In this document: positions 36,660 through 46,086 of the stretch, piece after piece
Position numbering within the stretch: position 1 is the stretch's first letter
Layout of the letters: each line of letters starts with the position of its first letter
Origin: Methanospirillum purgamenti
GTDB lineage: Archaea > Halobacteriota > Methanomicrobia > Methanomicrobiales > Methanospirillaceae
DNA length: 64,000 nucleotides
Assembly: GCF_018502485.1 (NCBI RefSeq)
Contig: NZ_CP075546.1
Reading direction: 5' to 3' (one strand)
Notes under the pieces: generated by a model
Seen by the model: the letters and a program-made list of their open reading frames with translations, nothing else
What the model was told of the DNA's origin: nothing
Database searches by the model: none
Position numbers and translations under genes: made by a program

Positions 36660-37604
36660 TCAGGGCAATAACTTTTTCAGCCCTTCAATCTTCTCTTTTG
36701 CAAATGAATTAGAAGGATCAATTATAAGTGTCTGGTTATATGCATCCAAAGCCTCATCATAGTCTCCCATGGATGTCAATGCCAGCCCCATCTCATTCCA
36801 GACCCATGCATTCGGTGAACCGGAGATCTGCTTCTCAAACATCTCAATAGCATCTTGATATCTGCCAGATAACCGATAAACACTCCCCTTGTTTCCATAG
36901 GTATAGAGACTTCCTGGATCTATCGTTAATACTTCTTCATAGGCGACAAGTGCATCATCATACCTGCCCAGTTCTCTCAGGATATCACCTTTCAGGGTCC
37001 AGTAATACGCAATATCAGGTGCCAGACGGATTGCTTTTTCCACAAGAGGAAGAGCCTCCGAGTACTTACCCAAGTAATACAGTGAATCTGCTTTGTTGCC
37101 ATGTCCATATGGCCGGAGGGCATCTATCTCAATGACTTTATCAAAAGCGGTTATTGCTTCATCATATCTACCCAGTTTCTGGTATGCCCGCCCTTTATCA
37201 TTCCAGGCATCAAAGTACCGGGGAGAAATATCCAGCGCTTTTTTCACGAATTCCAGTGATTTATCATATTTTCCAAGGTTGAACAAAGCAAGGGCACAAT
37301 TCCGGTAATAGGTAGCGATTTCAGGATCAAGGTCAATGGCCCTGTCATATGCCAAAATAGCGTCTTCATATAATCCCTGATCTGAGAGGGAGTTCCCTTT
37401 TTGATTCCATTCCTCCGCGGTCTCTGGTTCTGCTTCTTGCTTAAGAAGGGTCTGGTTGCCTTCAATTTGCACTTCAGGTCCTGTAATGATACTACTCACA
37501 TTCGGAATCTGCTGCGATGACTGATTATTTATATCTCCAGTTACAGGGCCAAAAATAAGAACTGACAAGAGAACAAGTCCAAGGATGAATTCCATTTGGT
37601 TCAT
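36660..37604 (-). CDS. Exported TPR protein
   Basis: 314 residues. A signal peptide (about 4-22) is followed by seven near-perfect TPR units from about residue 65, each with the pattern 'W..KG..L..LG.Y.EA...Y..A..IDP'. The repeats are more regular than in the TPR protein at 34167. It should be an extracellular or envelope scaffold. Divergent from sbcD with an AT-rich promoter region between (37605-37745). Confidence 0.88.
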   Translation of the reverse strand: MNQMEFILGLVLLSVLIFGPVTGDINNQSSQQIPNVSSIITGPEVQIEGNQTLLKQEAEPETAEEWNQKGNSLSDQGLYEDAILAYDRAIDLDPEIATYYRNCALALFNLGKYDKSLEFVKKALDISPRYFDAWNDKGRAYQKLGRYDEAITAFDKVIEIDALRPYGHGNKADSLYYLGKYSEALPLVEKAIRLAPDIAYYWTLKGDILRELGRYDDALVAYEEVLTIDPGSLYTYGNKGSVYRLSGRYQDAIEMFEKQISGSPNAWVWNEMGLALTSMGDYDEALDAYNQTLIIDPSNSFAKEKIEGLKKLLP

Positions 37605-37745
37605 ACGATGGGGTAATTACTCTTATTATATAAAAGTAAGTATACACGGAATAATCCAATAAAATATAATCCTTTTCAGTCCAACTCTTTTTTGGATGGT
37701 TTTTCGAGAAAAGATCTTGATCAGGAATTATCCGGAGATACCTGA

Positions 37746-38978
37746 ATGAAGATCCTCCATACCTCGGACTGGCACCTGGGAAACCAGATCTGCGGGCACA
37801 AACGGTACGATGAACACGAACAATTCCTCTCATGGCTGTTATCCCTCATCAACCAGGAAGGAGTTGATATCCTCATCGTTGCAGGGGATATATTCGATAC
37901 AACCACCCCGCCGAACCGTTCCCTGGAACAATATTACCAGTTCCTTGCAAGAGCTGCCGGATCCTCCTGCAGGCATATCGTCATTACCGCCGGAAACCAT
38001 GACTCACCCTCCCTTATTGCAGCACCACGAGAACTCTGTAAATACCTGAATATCACCATCGTCGGCCATGTTCCGGATTACCCTGAGGAACTTGTTACCA
38101 TACTAAAAGACCGGGACGGAATGCCTGAACTCATCATCTGTCCGGTCCCGTACCTTCGTGACCGGGACGTGCGAACCATGCAGGCGGGGGAGAGTGCCGG
38201 AGAGAAGGCGGCAAACCTGGTTGCAGGGATAAAAGCCCGATACCATGCAATTGGTTCATGTGCAGAAACAATGCGGGAGGAGATCGATAATTCCATCCCG
38301 ATTATTGCAACCGGACATTTGTTTGCTGCAGGAGGTATAACCAAGGAGGATGACGGATGTCGTGACCTGTACCTGGGAACGCTCGCCTGTGTCGGGACTG
38401 ATGCATTTCCCTCCTGCATCGATTACCTGGCACTTGGCCACCTTCACCTCCCCCAGAGAGTCTGTGGAAATGACCGGATGCGATATAGTGGTGCACCTTT
38501 GCCCATGGGATTTGGGGAGGCAGGACAGACGAAATCAGTCCTGATGCTTGATGTTCAGGATTCACGAAATATGTCGGTGAAAGAGATCACAGTCCCGGCA
38601 TTTCAAAGAATGGACAGAATATCCGGAACGTTCGATGAGGTAATAGAGGAACTGTGCAGACTGAAGATGGAGTACTCCCCGGCCCTTGTTGAAGTAATTC
38701 TTGAAGATCCCCGTATCATTTCGGATGCATCTGAGAGGATCCGAACCACCATTCAGGGATCGCCCATTGAAGTTTTGAGGGTGAAAGCTCAGCGGGTATC
38801 TGTACAGGCATTGCAACCGGGCAGTGATGAAGAGTCGCTTGCCGGGCTCTCTCCTGAAGAGGTATTTAAAAGACGACTTGATGCTGCAGAAATTTCCGGT
38901 AAGGACCGTCAGGAACTTCTTGAATCATTCCGTGAGATCTACACAGAACTGCAGGAAGAGGACAATAATTCGGAGTAA
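37746..38978 (+). CDS. sbcD: Exonuclease SbcD (Mre11-like nuclease)
   Basis: 410 residues; the nuclease subunit of the SbcCD complex that opens hairpins and processes DNA ends. Metallophosphatase motifs are in order: 'HTSDWHLGN', 'VAGDIFDTTTPP', 'VITAGNHDSPS', 'IIATGHLF' and 'LALGHLHLPQ'. The form is bacterial SbcD rather than the usual archaeal Mre11 (no neighbouring herA-nurA). The ATG follows CCGGAG. Its stop lies five bases before sbcC, so the two are one operon. Confidence 0.95.
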   Translation: MKILHTSDWHLGNQICGHKRYDEHEQFLSWLLSLINQEGVDILIVAGDIFDTTTPPNRSLEQYYQFLARAAGSSCRHIVITAGNHDSPSLIAAPRELCKYLNITIVGHVPDYPEELVTILKDRDGMPELIICPVPYLRDRDVRTMQAGESAGEKAANLVAGIKARYHAIGSCAETMREEIDNSIPIIATGHLFAAGGITKEDDGCRDLYLGTLACVGTDAFPSCIDYLALGHLHLPQRVCGNDRMRYSGAPLPMGFGEAGQTKSVLMLDVQDSRNMSVKEITVPAFQRMDRISGTFDEVIEELCRLKMEYSPALVEVILEDPRIISDASERIRTTIQGSPIEVLRVKAQRVSVQALQPGSDEESLAGLSPEEVFKRRLDAAEISGKDRQELLESFREIYTELQEEDNNSE

Positions 38979-38983
38979 CAGAG

Positions 38984-41900
38984 ATGAAGATCCTGAAATT
39001 GAAATTTTCCAACCTGAATTCTCTTGCCGGAACCTGGGATATTGATTTCACGAATCCCGCATTCACCTCTTCAGGAATTTTTGTGATCACCGGCCCGACC
39101 GGATCAGGGAAAACAACCGTTCTAGATGCCATCTCTCTGGCACTCTATGGCAGAACTCCCCGGCTTGGGAAAGTCACCAAGTCAAGCAACCATATTATGA
39201 CCAGGCATACTGGTGAATGCTCAGCTGAAGTCGTCTTTGAATCACAAAAAGGGAGATTTATCTGTCACTGGAACCAGCGAAGGGCAAGAAATAAACCGGA
39301 CGGAGAGCTGCAGCCCCCACAGCATGAGATCAGCAGGGCCGATACCAAAGAAATTCTGGCATCAAAGATAAACCAGGTCCAGGAGATAGTAGAAGAAGTA
39401 ACCGGGATGGACTATGACCAATTTACCAGGTCCATCCTTCTTGCCCAGGGAGGATTTGCCGCTTTCCTTCAGGCCGGGGCAGATGAACGGGCACCCATAC
39501 TTGAGCAGATCACCGGAACAGCCATCTATTCTAAGTTGTCACAAAAGACTTATGAGCGATATACCAGTGAGCGGGAAAAACTTGACCTGATAAGTCGGGA
39601 ATGTGATCTCATAGCAGTCCTCTCCCCCGAAGAGAAAGAGAACATAGAGCAGCAGATAGAGGAACTCCGGAGGGCTGCGACCGGAAAGGACGGGGAGATC
39701 GCCAGGACCACTGAAGCCATCCGGTGGAGAGAGACGGTTGAAAAACTCCAGTCTGAAATTGATGGCCTTGAAACTGATGCACAGCACCTTGGAGAGAAAA
39801 AGGCTGCATTTGAACCTTCCAGACAGACTCTTGTTGCAGGACAGATAGCGGCATCATTCCAGGGATTATATGCTCCCCTTATACTGAAACGCGAGACACT
39901 TCAAAAGGATACCGGGCAGCAGAAACAGACAATCAGTATGAGAGATTCCCTCCGTACTACTCTTCCGGATATTGAGAATTCAGTTCTTATTGCAAAAACC
40001 GCAATGGAACAGGCGGAACGGGAACGGAATGAAGGAAATAGACTCATTCAGAGTATCCGAATACTCGATAAGGATATACATGAGAAAAATGCTGAAGTTC
40101 TCAAAAGGAAAGAAGAATTAACAGGGCTTCAAAAACTCCTTGCAAAGTATAAAAGTGAGCAGGAACTGGCTCAGAAGAGACAGCAGGAAATTCAGAATGA
40201 AAAGAGCGATGCTGCCAGGTATATTGATCAAAACGCCAGGGATGCAATAATCAGGGATATCTATTCAGGAATAGAAGAAAAGATTCATCAGATCCGTGAA
40301 GAACTGAAGGTCCATCAGAAGGATGAAGCAGATTGCAACGAACAGAAAAGACTGATTCAGGTAAAGGAACAGGAACTGGCAGTTTTCCATAAGAAACGGG
40401 AGATTCTGCAAAAGTCGGTGCAGGAACTGGAGGAGCAGCAAAAAAACAGAGAGGAAGATCTCGAAAGACTCCTCTCCGGCACCACTCAGTCAGATCTGCG
40501 ACAGAGTCGTGATAGGAAAAAGGTCAGAATAGAACATCTGAACCGGTTGAGTGAGGTATTGGCCGGGATAAAAGACAGCTATGCAAAAAAAGAAGCATTA
40601 ACCCAGAAACAGGACGACCTCATCCATTACCTTCAGACATCCGGATATGAAAAAGAACGCAAAGAATTAGATCTTAAACATCATGAAGAGCTTCTTGCAA
40701 CAAAACGGACGGCCGCATTCCTTGCTGCGAAAGTCAGGGATCTGACCGAAGAGCGAAACCAGCTCACAGACGGGGAGCCCTGTCCACTCTGTGGCTCCGT
40801 TCATCATCCGTTTGTAACAGAACAGGATATAAAGCCTGACGATATCATCAGTGATTTCGTCGAAGAAGAGAAGATAATCAAGGATCTTACCAGGAAACTG
40901 ACCACCCTTACGGCAACAACTGCTGAAAAAGAGGGTGAACTCAGAAGATGCACTGAGGATATCACCGACTGTGAAGCGAAACTGAATGAACTGAACCTGG
41001 CATGGAGAGATGGAACTGACGCCCTGGGCATTGATCCTGAAATTGATGATGCAACCCTTATATCTTATAAAAATGCCACTACATCAGAACTGGGAGCCTT
41101 GGAGATAACAATCCGTACTGCAGAAGAACACGAGGAGAAGATCAAAAAAGCAGCTCCCCTTTTTACTAACGGCCAAAAAACCCTGACCTCCCTTGAGAAA
41201 GAATGCAGAGAAAAGGAGTTTGAGGTTACAACAAGGAAAAGCAAAGTTGAGCAATACCAGGAACGTATCAAATCAGGTGAATTAAAAATTAAGACCTGTT
41301 TTGATGAACTAAAACCAACCCTTGCCGATCTCGGCTGCTCCATCAATCGGGAAACCAACCTTGTAGCCTACCTCCTTACCCTGAAAAATCGCCAGAAAAA
41401 ATACCAGGAACAGGAAGATCGGATAAAGGCCTGTGAAGAGCAGCTTCGGGCAGTAGATAAAGACATAAGCGGCATCCAGGGGAAGATATCTGAAAAAATA
41501 GATGAAGTATCCAGAAAGTTCGGAGAGATCAGGGAGAAGGAATCTACTTTGCAGACTCTGAAAAACGAGCGAAAGGACCGGTTTGGAGAGAAGGATACAG
41601 AGAGTGAAGAGAAACGCCTGACCGAAGCGGTTAAAAATGCCAGCGAGATTTTCGAGACCAGACAGAAGGAGAAAAATGATCTCCTTACCCGGATCCAGTC
41701 ACTTGAAGACCTTCTTTCAGACCTTGAGAAACGAATTTCAGGAGCTCACCATGACATCCGTTCATGTCTTGAAGAATTTCTCACACTCATTCGGCAGGCA
41801 GGGTTTGCAGACGAAGAGACCTATACAGCTGCTCTGATGAAACAGGAAGAGATCCTCCGGCTTGAAAAGGTATGGGAAGATATCAGAACAGAAGAGACCA

Positions 41901-42634
41901 GAATCGGTGAACGGAAAACGTCTGCACAAACCAGGTATGAGGAAGAGCAAAAGAAAAACCTCACAACCAAACCGGTCCAGGAACTGAAAGAAGTACTCGA
42001 CTTATTCCAAAAACAAAAGGACCAGTTCAAGGAAGATATAGGAAAAAACCAGGAGAAACTTATCCGGCATGAAGAGATGGTGAGGGAGCAGAGTGAGAGG
42101 ATTGCCATCCGGGATGCCCATCAGCGTGAGGTGGATAAATGGCACCGACTCTATGACCTTATTGGCTCAGCGGATGGGAAAAAATTCAGGGTATTTGCCC
42201 AGGGACTCACGTTCTGCATCCTTCTCAGCCATGCGAACCAACACTTAAAACGTATTACCGACCGGTACATCCTTATCCAGGACAAGGATCTCCCCCTTGA
42301 CATGCAGGTGATCGATACCTGGCAAGGCGGTGTGATACGGTCTGTTAAGAACCTATCCGGCGGGGAGATATTCATGGTCAGTCTTGCCCTGGCTCTTGGG
42401 CTTTCACATATGGCAAGTCAGAATGTCAGAGTTGATTCACTCTTCCTAGATGAAGGATTTGGAACCCTTGACGACGATGCTCTTGAAACCGCTCTTTCAA
42501 CGTTATCTGGTCTTGAACAGGAGGGAAAACTCATCGGAGTGATTTCTCACGTTTCAGCGCTCAAAGAGAGGATTCCTGTTCGGATATCTATAAAGAAAGG
42601 GACAAATGGGAGGAGTAAAATATTATTGCCCTGA
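38984..42634 (+). CDS. sbcC: SbcC/Rad50-type ATPase
   Basis: 1216 residues; the ATPase/coiled-coil partner of SbcD. The Walker A motif is 'GPTGSGKTT' (37-45). Long coiled coils flank a zinc hook, Cys600-Pro-Leu-Cys603. The C-terminal ATPase half has the signature 'NLSGGEIFMVSLALALG' and Walker B 'SLFLDEGFGTLDDD'. The complex tethers DNA ends and drives the nuclease. All key elements are present and the length is typical of bacterial SbcC. Confidence 0.95.
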   Translation: MKILKLKFSNLNSLAGTWDIDFTNPAFTSSGIFVITGPTGSGKTTVLDAISLALYGRTPRLGKVTKSSNHIMTRHTGECSAEVVFESQKGRFICHWNQRRARNKPDGELQPPQHEISRADTKEILASKINQVQEIVEEVTGMDYDQFTRSILLAQGGFAAFLQAGADERAPILEQITGTAIYSKLSQKTYERYTSEREKLDLISRECDLIAVLSPEEKENIEQQIEELRRAATGKDGEIARTTEAIRWRETVEKLQSEIDGLETDAQHLGEKKAAFEPSRQTLVAGQIAASFQGLYAPLILKRETLQKDTGQQKQTISMRDSLRTTLPDIENSVLIAKTAMEQAERERNEGNRLIQSIRILDKDIHEKNAEVLKRKEELTGLQKLLAKYKSEQELAQKRQQEIQNEKSDAARYIDQNARDAIIRDIYSGIEEKIHQIREELKVHQKDEADCNEQKRLIQVKEQELAVFHKKREILQKSVQELEEQQKNREEDLERLLSGTTQSDLRQSRDRKKVRIEHLNRLSEVLAGIKDSYAKKEALTQKQDDLIHYLQTSGYEKERKELDLKHHEELLATKRTAAFLAAKVRDLTEERNQLTDGEPCPLCGSVHHPFVTEQDIKPDDIISDFVEEEKIIKDLTRKLTTLTATTAEKEGELRRCTEDITDCEAKLNELNLAWRDGTDALGIDPEIDDATLISYKNATTSELGALEITIRTAEEHEEKIKKAAPLFTNGQKTLTSLEKECREKEFEVTTRKSKVEQYQERIKSGELKIKTCFDELKPTLADLGCSINRETNLVAYLLTLKNRQKKYQEQEDRIKACEEQLRAVDKDISGIQGKISEKIDEVSRKFGEIREKESTLQTLKNERKDRFGEKDTESEEKRLTEAVKNASEIFETRQKEKNDLLTRIQSLEDLLSDLEKRISGAHHDIRSCLEEFLTLIRQAGFADEETYTAALMKQEEILRLEKVWEDIRTEETRIGERKTSAQTRYEEEQKKNLTTKPVQELKEVLDLFQKQKDQFKEDIGKNQEKLIRHEEMVREQSERIAIRDAHQREVDKWHRLYDLIGSADGKKFRVFAQGLTFCILLSHANQHLKRITDRYILIQDKDLPLDMQVIDTWQGGVIRSVKNLSGGEIFMVSLALALGLSHMASQNVRVDSLFLDEGFGTLDDDALETALSTLSGLEQEGKLIGVISHVSALKERIPVRISIKKGTNGRSKILLP

Positions 42635-42748
42635 ATCTGGAAGAAAAATATCAATAAAATTTAATTTTGATTTGCATCAGTACTAGATTCACCTCCTATT
42701 CTCCCTATTCATACAGGTTTTTCCTTCTTGATACCATATATCTAATTT

Positions 42749-42775
42749 TAGAGAAAATTTTGTGTATATTATTAC
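42749..42775 (+). promoter_or_regulatory. AT-rich element upstream of the FmdE/zinc importer operon
   Basis: Starts with TAGAGAAAATTTT and ends with ATTATTAC. A very similar sequence lies at 45789-45816 after the same operon. It sits about 70-95 bases before the fmdE-like start, where promoter and operator elements are expected. Two TTACAAA copies (about 42772 and 42824) also lie in this spacer. A metal-responsive site is a guess. Confidence 0.45.
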
Positions 42776-42843
42776 AAAGTGATCGTTCTTCTCAATTGTT
42801 AACATAAGTATATTATTTGTGTTACAAAACAAGATAGATAATA

Positions 42844-43287
42844 ATGAAATGGCATGAGCACTGCCACTATATGGAACTCCCCCGTGAATACCCTGTTACG
42901 GAACTTGCCAGATTTCATGGACATCTGGGCCCGTTTATTGTTATCGGATACCGGATGGGGAGATATGCGTTGCAAAACCTAGGTGACAATCCTTTTGCAA
43001 TCAAAGCCAGTGTATACTGTTCAGGCACTACCCCACAGTCATGCCTTGCTGATGGCATTCAGCTTGGAAGCGGGTGCACCCTTGGAAAAGGCAATATCGA
43101 GATCGTGAAATCTGATGTCGTATACAGCGAGTTCTCATCTGACGGTGCAAAAATTCGTCTGAAACCACTTGGATTAAAACAGTTACCCCAGGATACACCG
43201 GATTATGAGCTTGAGATCGAGAAATATGCTGCTGACTTGTATACCCTCCCTGATGACCAGCTCTTCTCGGTTGAGGTACTCTCATGA
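42844..43287 (+). CDS. FmdE-family protein
   Basis: 147 residues of the FmdE family, named after a gene next to molybdenum formylmethanofuran dehydrogenase; its biochemical role is not settled. Seen are the conserved 'ARFHGHLGPFIVIGYRMG' and the Cys-rich 'TPQSCLADGIQLGSGCTLGKGNI'; His and Cys residues there could bind metal. It is the first gene of a zinc-type ABC operon and overlaps the ATPase start by four bases, so it probably serves metal handling with that transporter. Confidence 0.87.
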   Translation: MKWHEHCHYMELPREYPVTELARFHGHLGPFIVIGYRMGRYALQNLGDNPFAIKASVYCSGTTPQSCLADGIQLGSGCTLGKGNIEIVKSDVVYSEFSSDGAKIRLKPLGLKQLPQDTPDYELEIEKYAADLYTLPDDQLFSVEVLS

Positions 43288-44027
43288 CCAGGGGAACAGA
43301 CGATATCATTCAATTAGAGAATGTCTGGACGACCTATGAGGGCGCAGACCTACCAGTTATTAAAGACGTCACGCTCGAAATCAAACATGGTGAATTTGTG
43401 GTGATTGGAGGACCAAACGGTGCGGGAAAAACGACCTTGTTAGAGACCATTGCAGGACTGCTTCCCATCGTTGATGGGAGTGTTCAGGTCTGCGGTCATG
43501 ATGTTGTGAAGGACGGGTGTGCTGCACGAAAGAAGATCGGATATGTCATCCAGAATTTTGATTTTCACCCATATACTCCTTTCACCGTTGAGGAAGTTGT
43601 TCTCATGGGGCGGTTTGGAAAGATCGGATGGCTGAAACGTCATTCCAGTAGGGACATGGACAAGGTCACGTCGGCCATTCACCAGCTGGGCCTTACTCTC
43701 ATGCAGAAGAACCAGATTGGAAAACTCTCCGGAGGTCAGCAGCAAAAGGTGCTTATTGCACAAAACCTTGCAAAAGAGCCGGAAGTCCTCCTGCTTGACG
43801 AGCCGTTCAGCAACCTTGACATGATAACCAGGGAAGAGGTCAGCAAACTCCTCTGTCAGATTGCGGATGGAGGCATTCCGGTCCTGATCGTCTCTCATGC
43901 ATTTGATGCCCTGCCTGACCGGGAGATCAGGGTCGTTGTCATGCAACATGGGGAAATCATCCTTAATCAGCTCTCACATCCATCTGAAGTAGGAAACCTG
44001 GTTCGATCTGCTTCGGTGGCAGCCTGA
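43284..44027 (+). CDS. znuC: Zinc/manganese-type ABC transporter ATPase
   Basis: 247 residues. Walker A 'GGPNGAGKTTLLE', signature 'KLSGGQQQKVLIAQNLA' and Walker B 'VLLLDEPFSNLD' are intact. Similarity is to ZnuC/MntB-type ATPases that energise ABC-3 permeases. It overlaps fmdE-like upstream by four bases and the permease downstream by one. Metal specificity (zinc, manganese or iron) cannot be told from the ATPase. Confidence 0.9.
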   Translation: MTRGTDDIIQLENVWTTYEGADLPVIKDVTLEIKHGEFVVIGGPNGAGKTTLLETIAGLLPIVDGSVQVCGHDVVKDGCAARKKIGYVIQNFDFHPYTPFTVEEVVLMGRFGKIGWLKRHSSRDMDKVTSAIHQLGLTLMQKNQIGKLSGGQQQKVLIAQNLAKEPEVLLLDEPFSNLDMITREEVSKLLCQIADGGIPVLIVSHAFDALPDREIRVVVMQHGEIILNQLSHPSEVGNLVRSASVAA

Positions 44028-44857
44028 TGCTGGAATTTCTTATCCCAAATAATGTTATGTGCCATGCAGTGGAGGCGATGCTATTTGCCTCCCTGGGCTG
44101 TGCTCTTTTAAGTGTTCTGATCACCCAGATGAACATCTCATCCATCGGATTTACTATGTCTCATGCTGCTTTTGCAGGAGGATCAGTCGGGGCATTTTTT
44201 GGGTATGCTGTACTTCCATCGGCAGTTATTGTAAGCATTCTTACCGCTTTTCTGATGGGACCACTTAGTGACCGGACCAGGATGCATACCGATACTACCC
44301 TCGGGGTGCTCTTTGGGACTATGATGGCTGTAGCGATTTTTTTTATTGCACTCATGCAGGGAACCGGTAAAGGATTTGATGCAAGTTCACTGCTTTATGG
44401 GAATGTCATCTCCCTCTATCGGGAGGAGATCTATGCCCTGGCACTCATGTCTTTGATAATCGTCATTTTTCTTTTCGCATTTTACAAAGAGGTAACGGCA
44501 ATTGTTTTTCACAAACGTCTTGCAGAAATTGCAGGTATAAAAGTGAAACCAGTATACTACGGAATCCTGTTTCTCATTTCTGTTATGGTAGCTCTTAGTA
44601 TTCCAATTGTCGGTGGATTACTCCTGTATGTCTGGCTGGTAACACCTGCAGCGATTGCCTACCAGTTCTGTAATACTATGCAGAATATGTTCATCATGGC
44701 ACCACTTATTGCAATAATAATCAGTGTGGCTGGCGCAGTATGTGGGATTGTATATTCTCTTCCAGTTGGGCCATTAACAGCAGTTATTTTTAGCGGTGTT
44801 TTTATTTTTGCTGTAGCAATATCACCAAAAAGAAAAATAATATTTCACAAGCATTAA
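44027..44857 (+). CDS. znuB: ABC-3 family metal permease
   Basis: 276 residues with about eight membrane helices, of the ABC-3 family (ZnuB/MntC-like). Typical parts: 'ISSIGFTMSHAAFAGGSVGAFFGY' near the start and 'VGGLLLYVWLVTPAAIAYQFC' toward the end. Start overlaps the ATPase stop by one base. Followed after 25 bases by its binding-protein gene. Confidence 0.9.
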   Translation: MLEFLIPNNVMCHAVEAMLFASLGCALLSVLITQMNISSIGFTMSHAAFAGGSVGAFFGYAVLPSAVIVSILTAFLMGPLSDRTRMHTDTTLGVLFGTMMAVAIFFIALMQGTGKGFDASSLLYGNVISLYREEIYALALMSLIIVIFLFAFYKEVTAIVFHKRLAEIAGIKVKPVYYGILFLISVMVALSIPIVGGLLLYVWLVTPAAIAYQFCNTMQNMFIMAPLIAIIISVAGAVCGIVYSLPVGPLTAVIFSGVFIFAVAISPKRKIIFHKH

Positions 44858-44882
44858 TACGAAAACTGCAGAAGTAATAATT

Positions 44883-45764
44883 ATGAAGCATTCAGGATTA
44901 TTACTTATTCTGGGGATCATCATTGCTCTTATTCCAGGGGCAATGGCCCTGAACGTTGTTACAACGACAAGTGTTCTTTGGGATCCGGTGCAGGAGATTG
45001 GAGGAGAGGATGTAAATGTGGTGTACATCGCTGATCCAACCGTCTGCCCGCACCTGCAGGGAGATATTCTGCCCGGCCTGATTCAGAAGAATGCAGAAAA
45101 TCTTGAGAAAGCAGACCTGTTTTTGGCACATAATGCAAGCATGGATATTGCTACCATGCAGGCGATTGAAAAATTCCGTGATTCCAATGGATATGGAAAG
45201 ACCACCTGGAAGGTATTAAAACCCGATACAGTCTGGAATACTCCTGATACCGCCGTGGAACTCGCCGATACCGTCCTTGGATGGCTGAAAGCAGCAGATA
45301 CAACCAAAGCCAACGCATTTGAGGAACGTGCACAGGCATACAAAGAGAAGATTATGGCGGCTGGAAACCTGACCGATGAAGAAAAGGGTCTGCTTGCAAA
45401 GAAGTATGCCGTTGCCATTGCCTGGCAGAGAGATTCGGTTGAGAACTGGCTTGGAATAAACGTTATCGATGTATTTGCCCCGGAATTTGCACTCGGTGGA
45501 AATAAGACCCCTGCAAAGATTGTTGATACCTTAAAAGCTGACCCGCAGAAACTTTATGCACTTGACCTCCTGCCAGGTGGCGGAAAGATCTACGTTATTG
45601 AAAATATGCAATCCGGGGAGATGGCTAAAGGAATTGCAGAAGCACTAGAGGACATGGCAATTTATTCGAACAGGGTCATTTTTACCAATTTCCCAAAGTC
45701 AGTGGAAGGAGTAAATTCTATTCCGGATGTACTGAAATACAACAAAAACCTGATCCTTCAGTAA
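44883..45764 (+). CDS. znuA: ZnuA-like metal-binding protein
   Basis: 293 residues with a signal peptide ('LLLILGIIIALIPGAMA') and the cluster A-1 metal-binding fold: 'NVVTTTSVLWDPVQEIGGEDV', 'DPTVCPHLQGDI', 'EKADLFLAHNASMD'. The usual 'DPHxxxP' ligand loop reads 'DPTVCPHLQ', with a Cys added next to the His, so the metal site may differ from classical zinc proteins. There is no His-rich loop. No lipobox Cys is seen, unlike the second ZnuA at 47690. Confidence 0.87.
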   Translation: MKHSGLLLILGIIIALIPGAMALNVVTTTSVLWDPVQEIGGEDVNVVYIADPTVCPHLQGDILPGLIQKNAENLEKADLFLAHNASMDIATMQAIEKFRDSNGYGKTTWKVLKPDTVWNTPDTAVELADTVLGWLKAADTTKANAFEERAQAYKEKIMAAGNLTDEEKGLLAKKYAVAIAWQRDSVENWLGINVIDVFAPEFALGGNKTPAKIVDTLKADPQKLYALDLLPGGGKIYVIENMQSGEMAKGIAEALEDMAIYSNRVIFTNFPKSVEGVNSIPDVLKYNKNLILQ

Positions 45765-45768
45765 CCCC

Positions 45769-45774
45769 TTTTTT
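45769..45774 (+). terminator. T6 run after znuA
   Basis: Six Ts directly after the stop codon and four Cs, in a position expected for an archaeal transcription stop. Inferred. Confidence 0.4.
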
Positions 45775-45788
45775 CTCTCAATGAACTA

Positions 45789-45816
45789 TAGAGAAAATTT
45801 TCATATATGTTGTTAC
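45789..45816. repeat. Second copy of the TAGAGAAAATTTT element
   Basis: Shares 13 identical bases and a similar tail (TATAT..TTGTTAC) with 42749-42775. Here it lies after, not before, the operon, so it may be a remnant promoter from a duplication or drive an unseen short transcript. Confidence 0.5.
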
Positions 45817-46086
45817 CCAATAGAGAATAGTATTACTGTGATGACCTTCAGATCCTGCGTGGAAAATATATACATCATATGATACACAACCGATAAACCG
45901 TTTCATCAAAAAATGCCCCATAAAAAACACCCGGGCAAGTTCTGCCAGATAATCTGGTTATCACAGTATTACGAGTTATAGGATACAATACAGAATATTG
46001 TAGAAAAACTGTTTTTATATCCAAATTCGTCTCAAAATACTGAATAAGGGACAGGGATTATTATACATGCCTGACGTTTTTAAAAA

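Larger units (their letters stand above)
45765..46086. other. Intergenic region between the two convergent metal importers
   Basis: 322 bases, 3' to both neighbouring operons. It holds a T-run terminator candidate (45769-45774) and a second copy of the TAGAGAAAATTTT element (45789-45816). AT-rich stretches follow. A very short frame at 45841 (13 codons) is not convincing. No RNA gene is evident. Confidence 0.5.

Noticed and set aside
43440..43949. Minus-strand frame of 169 codons within the metal ABC ATPase gene
   Set aside because: Antisense to Walker A through Walker B of a real ATPase.
45841..45882. Thirteen-codon frame after the TAGAGAAAATTTT repeat
   Set aside because: Too short, no ribosome site and no sign of conservation that I can judge.
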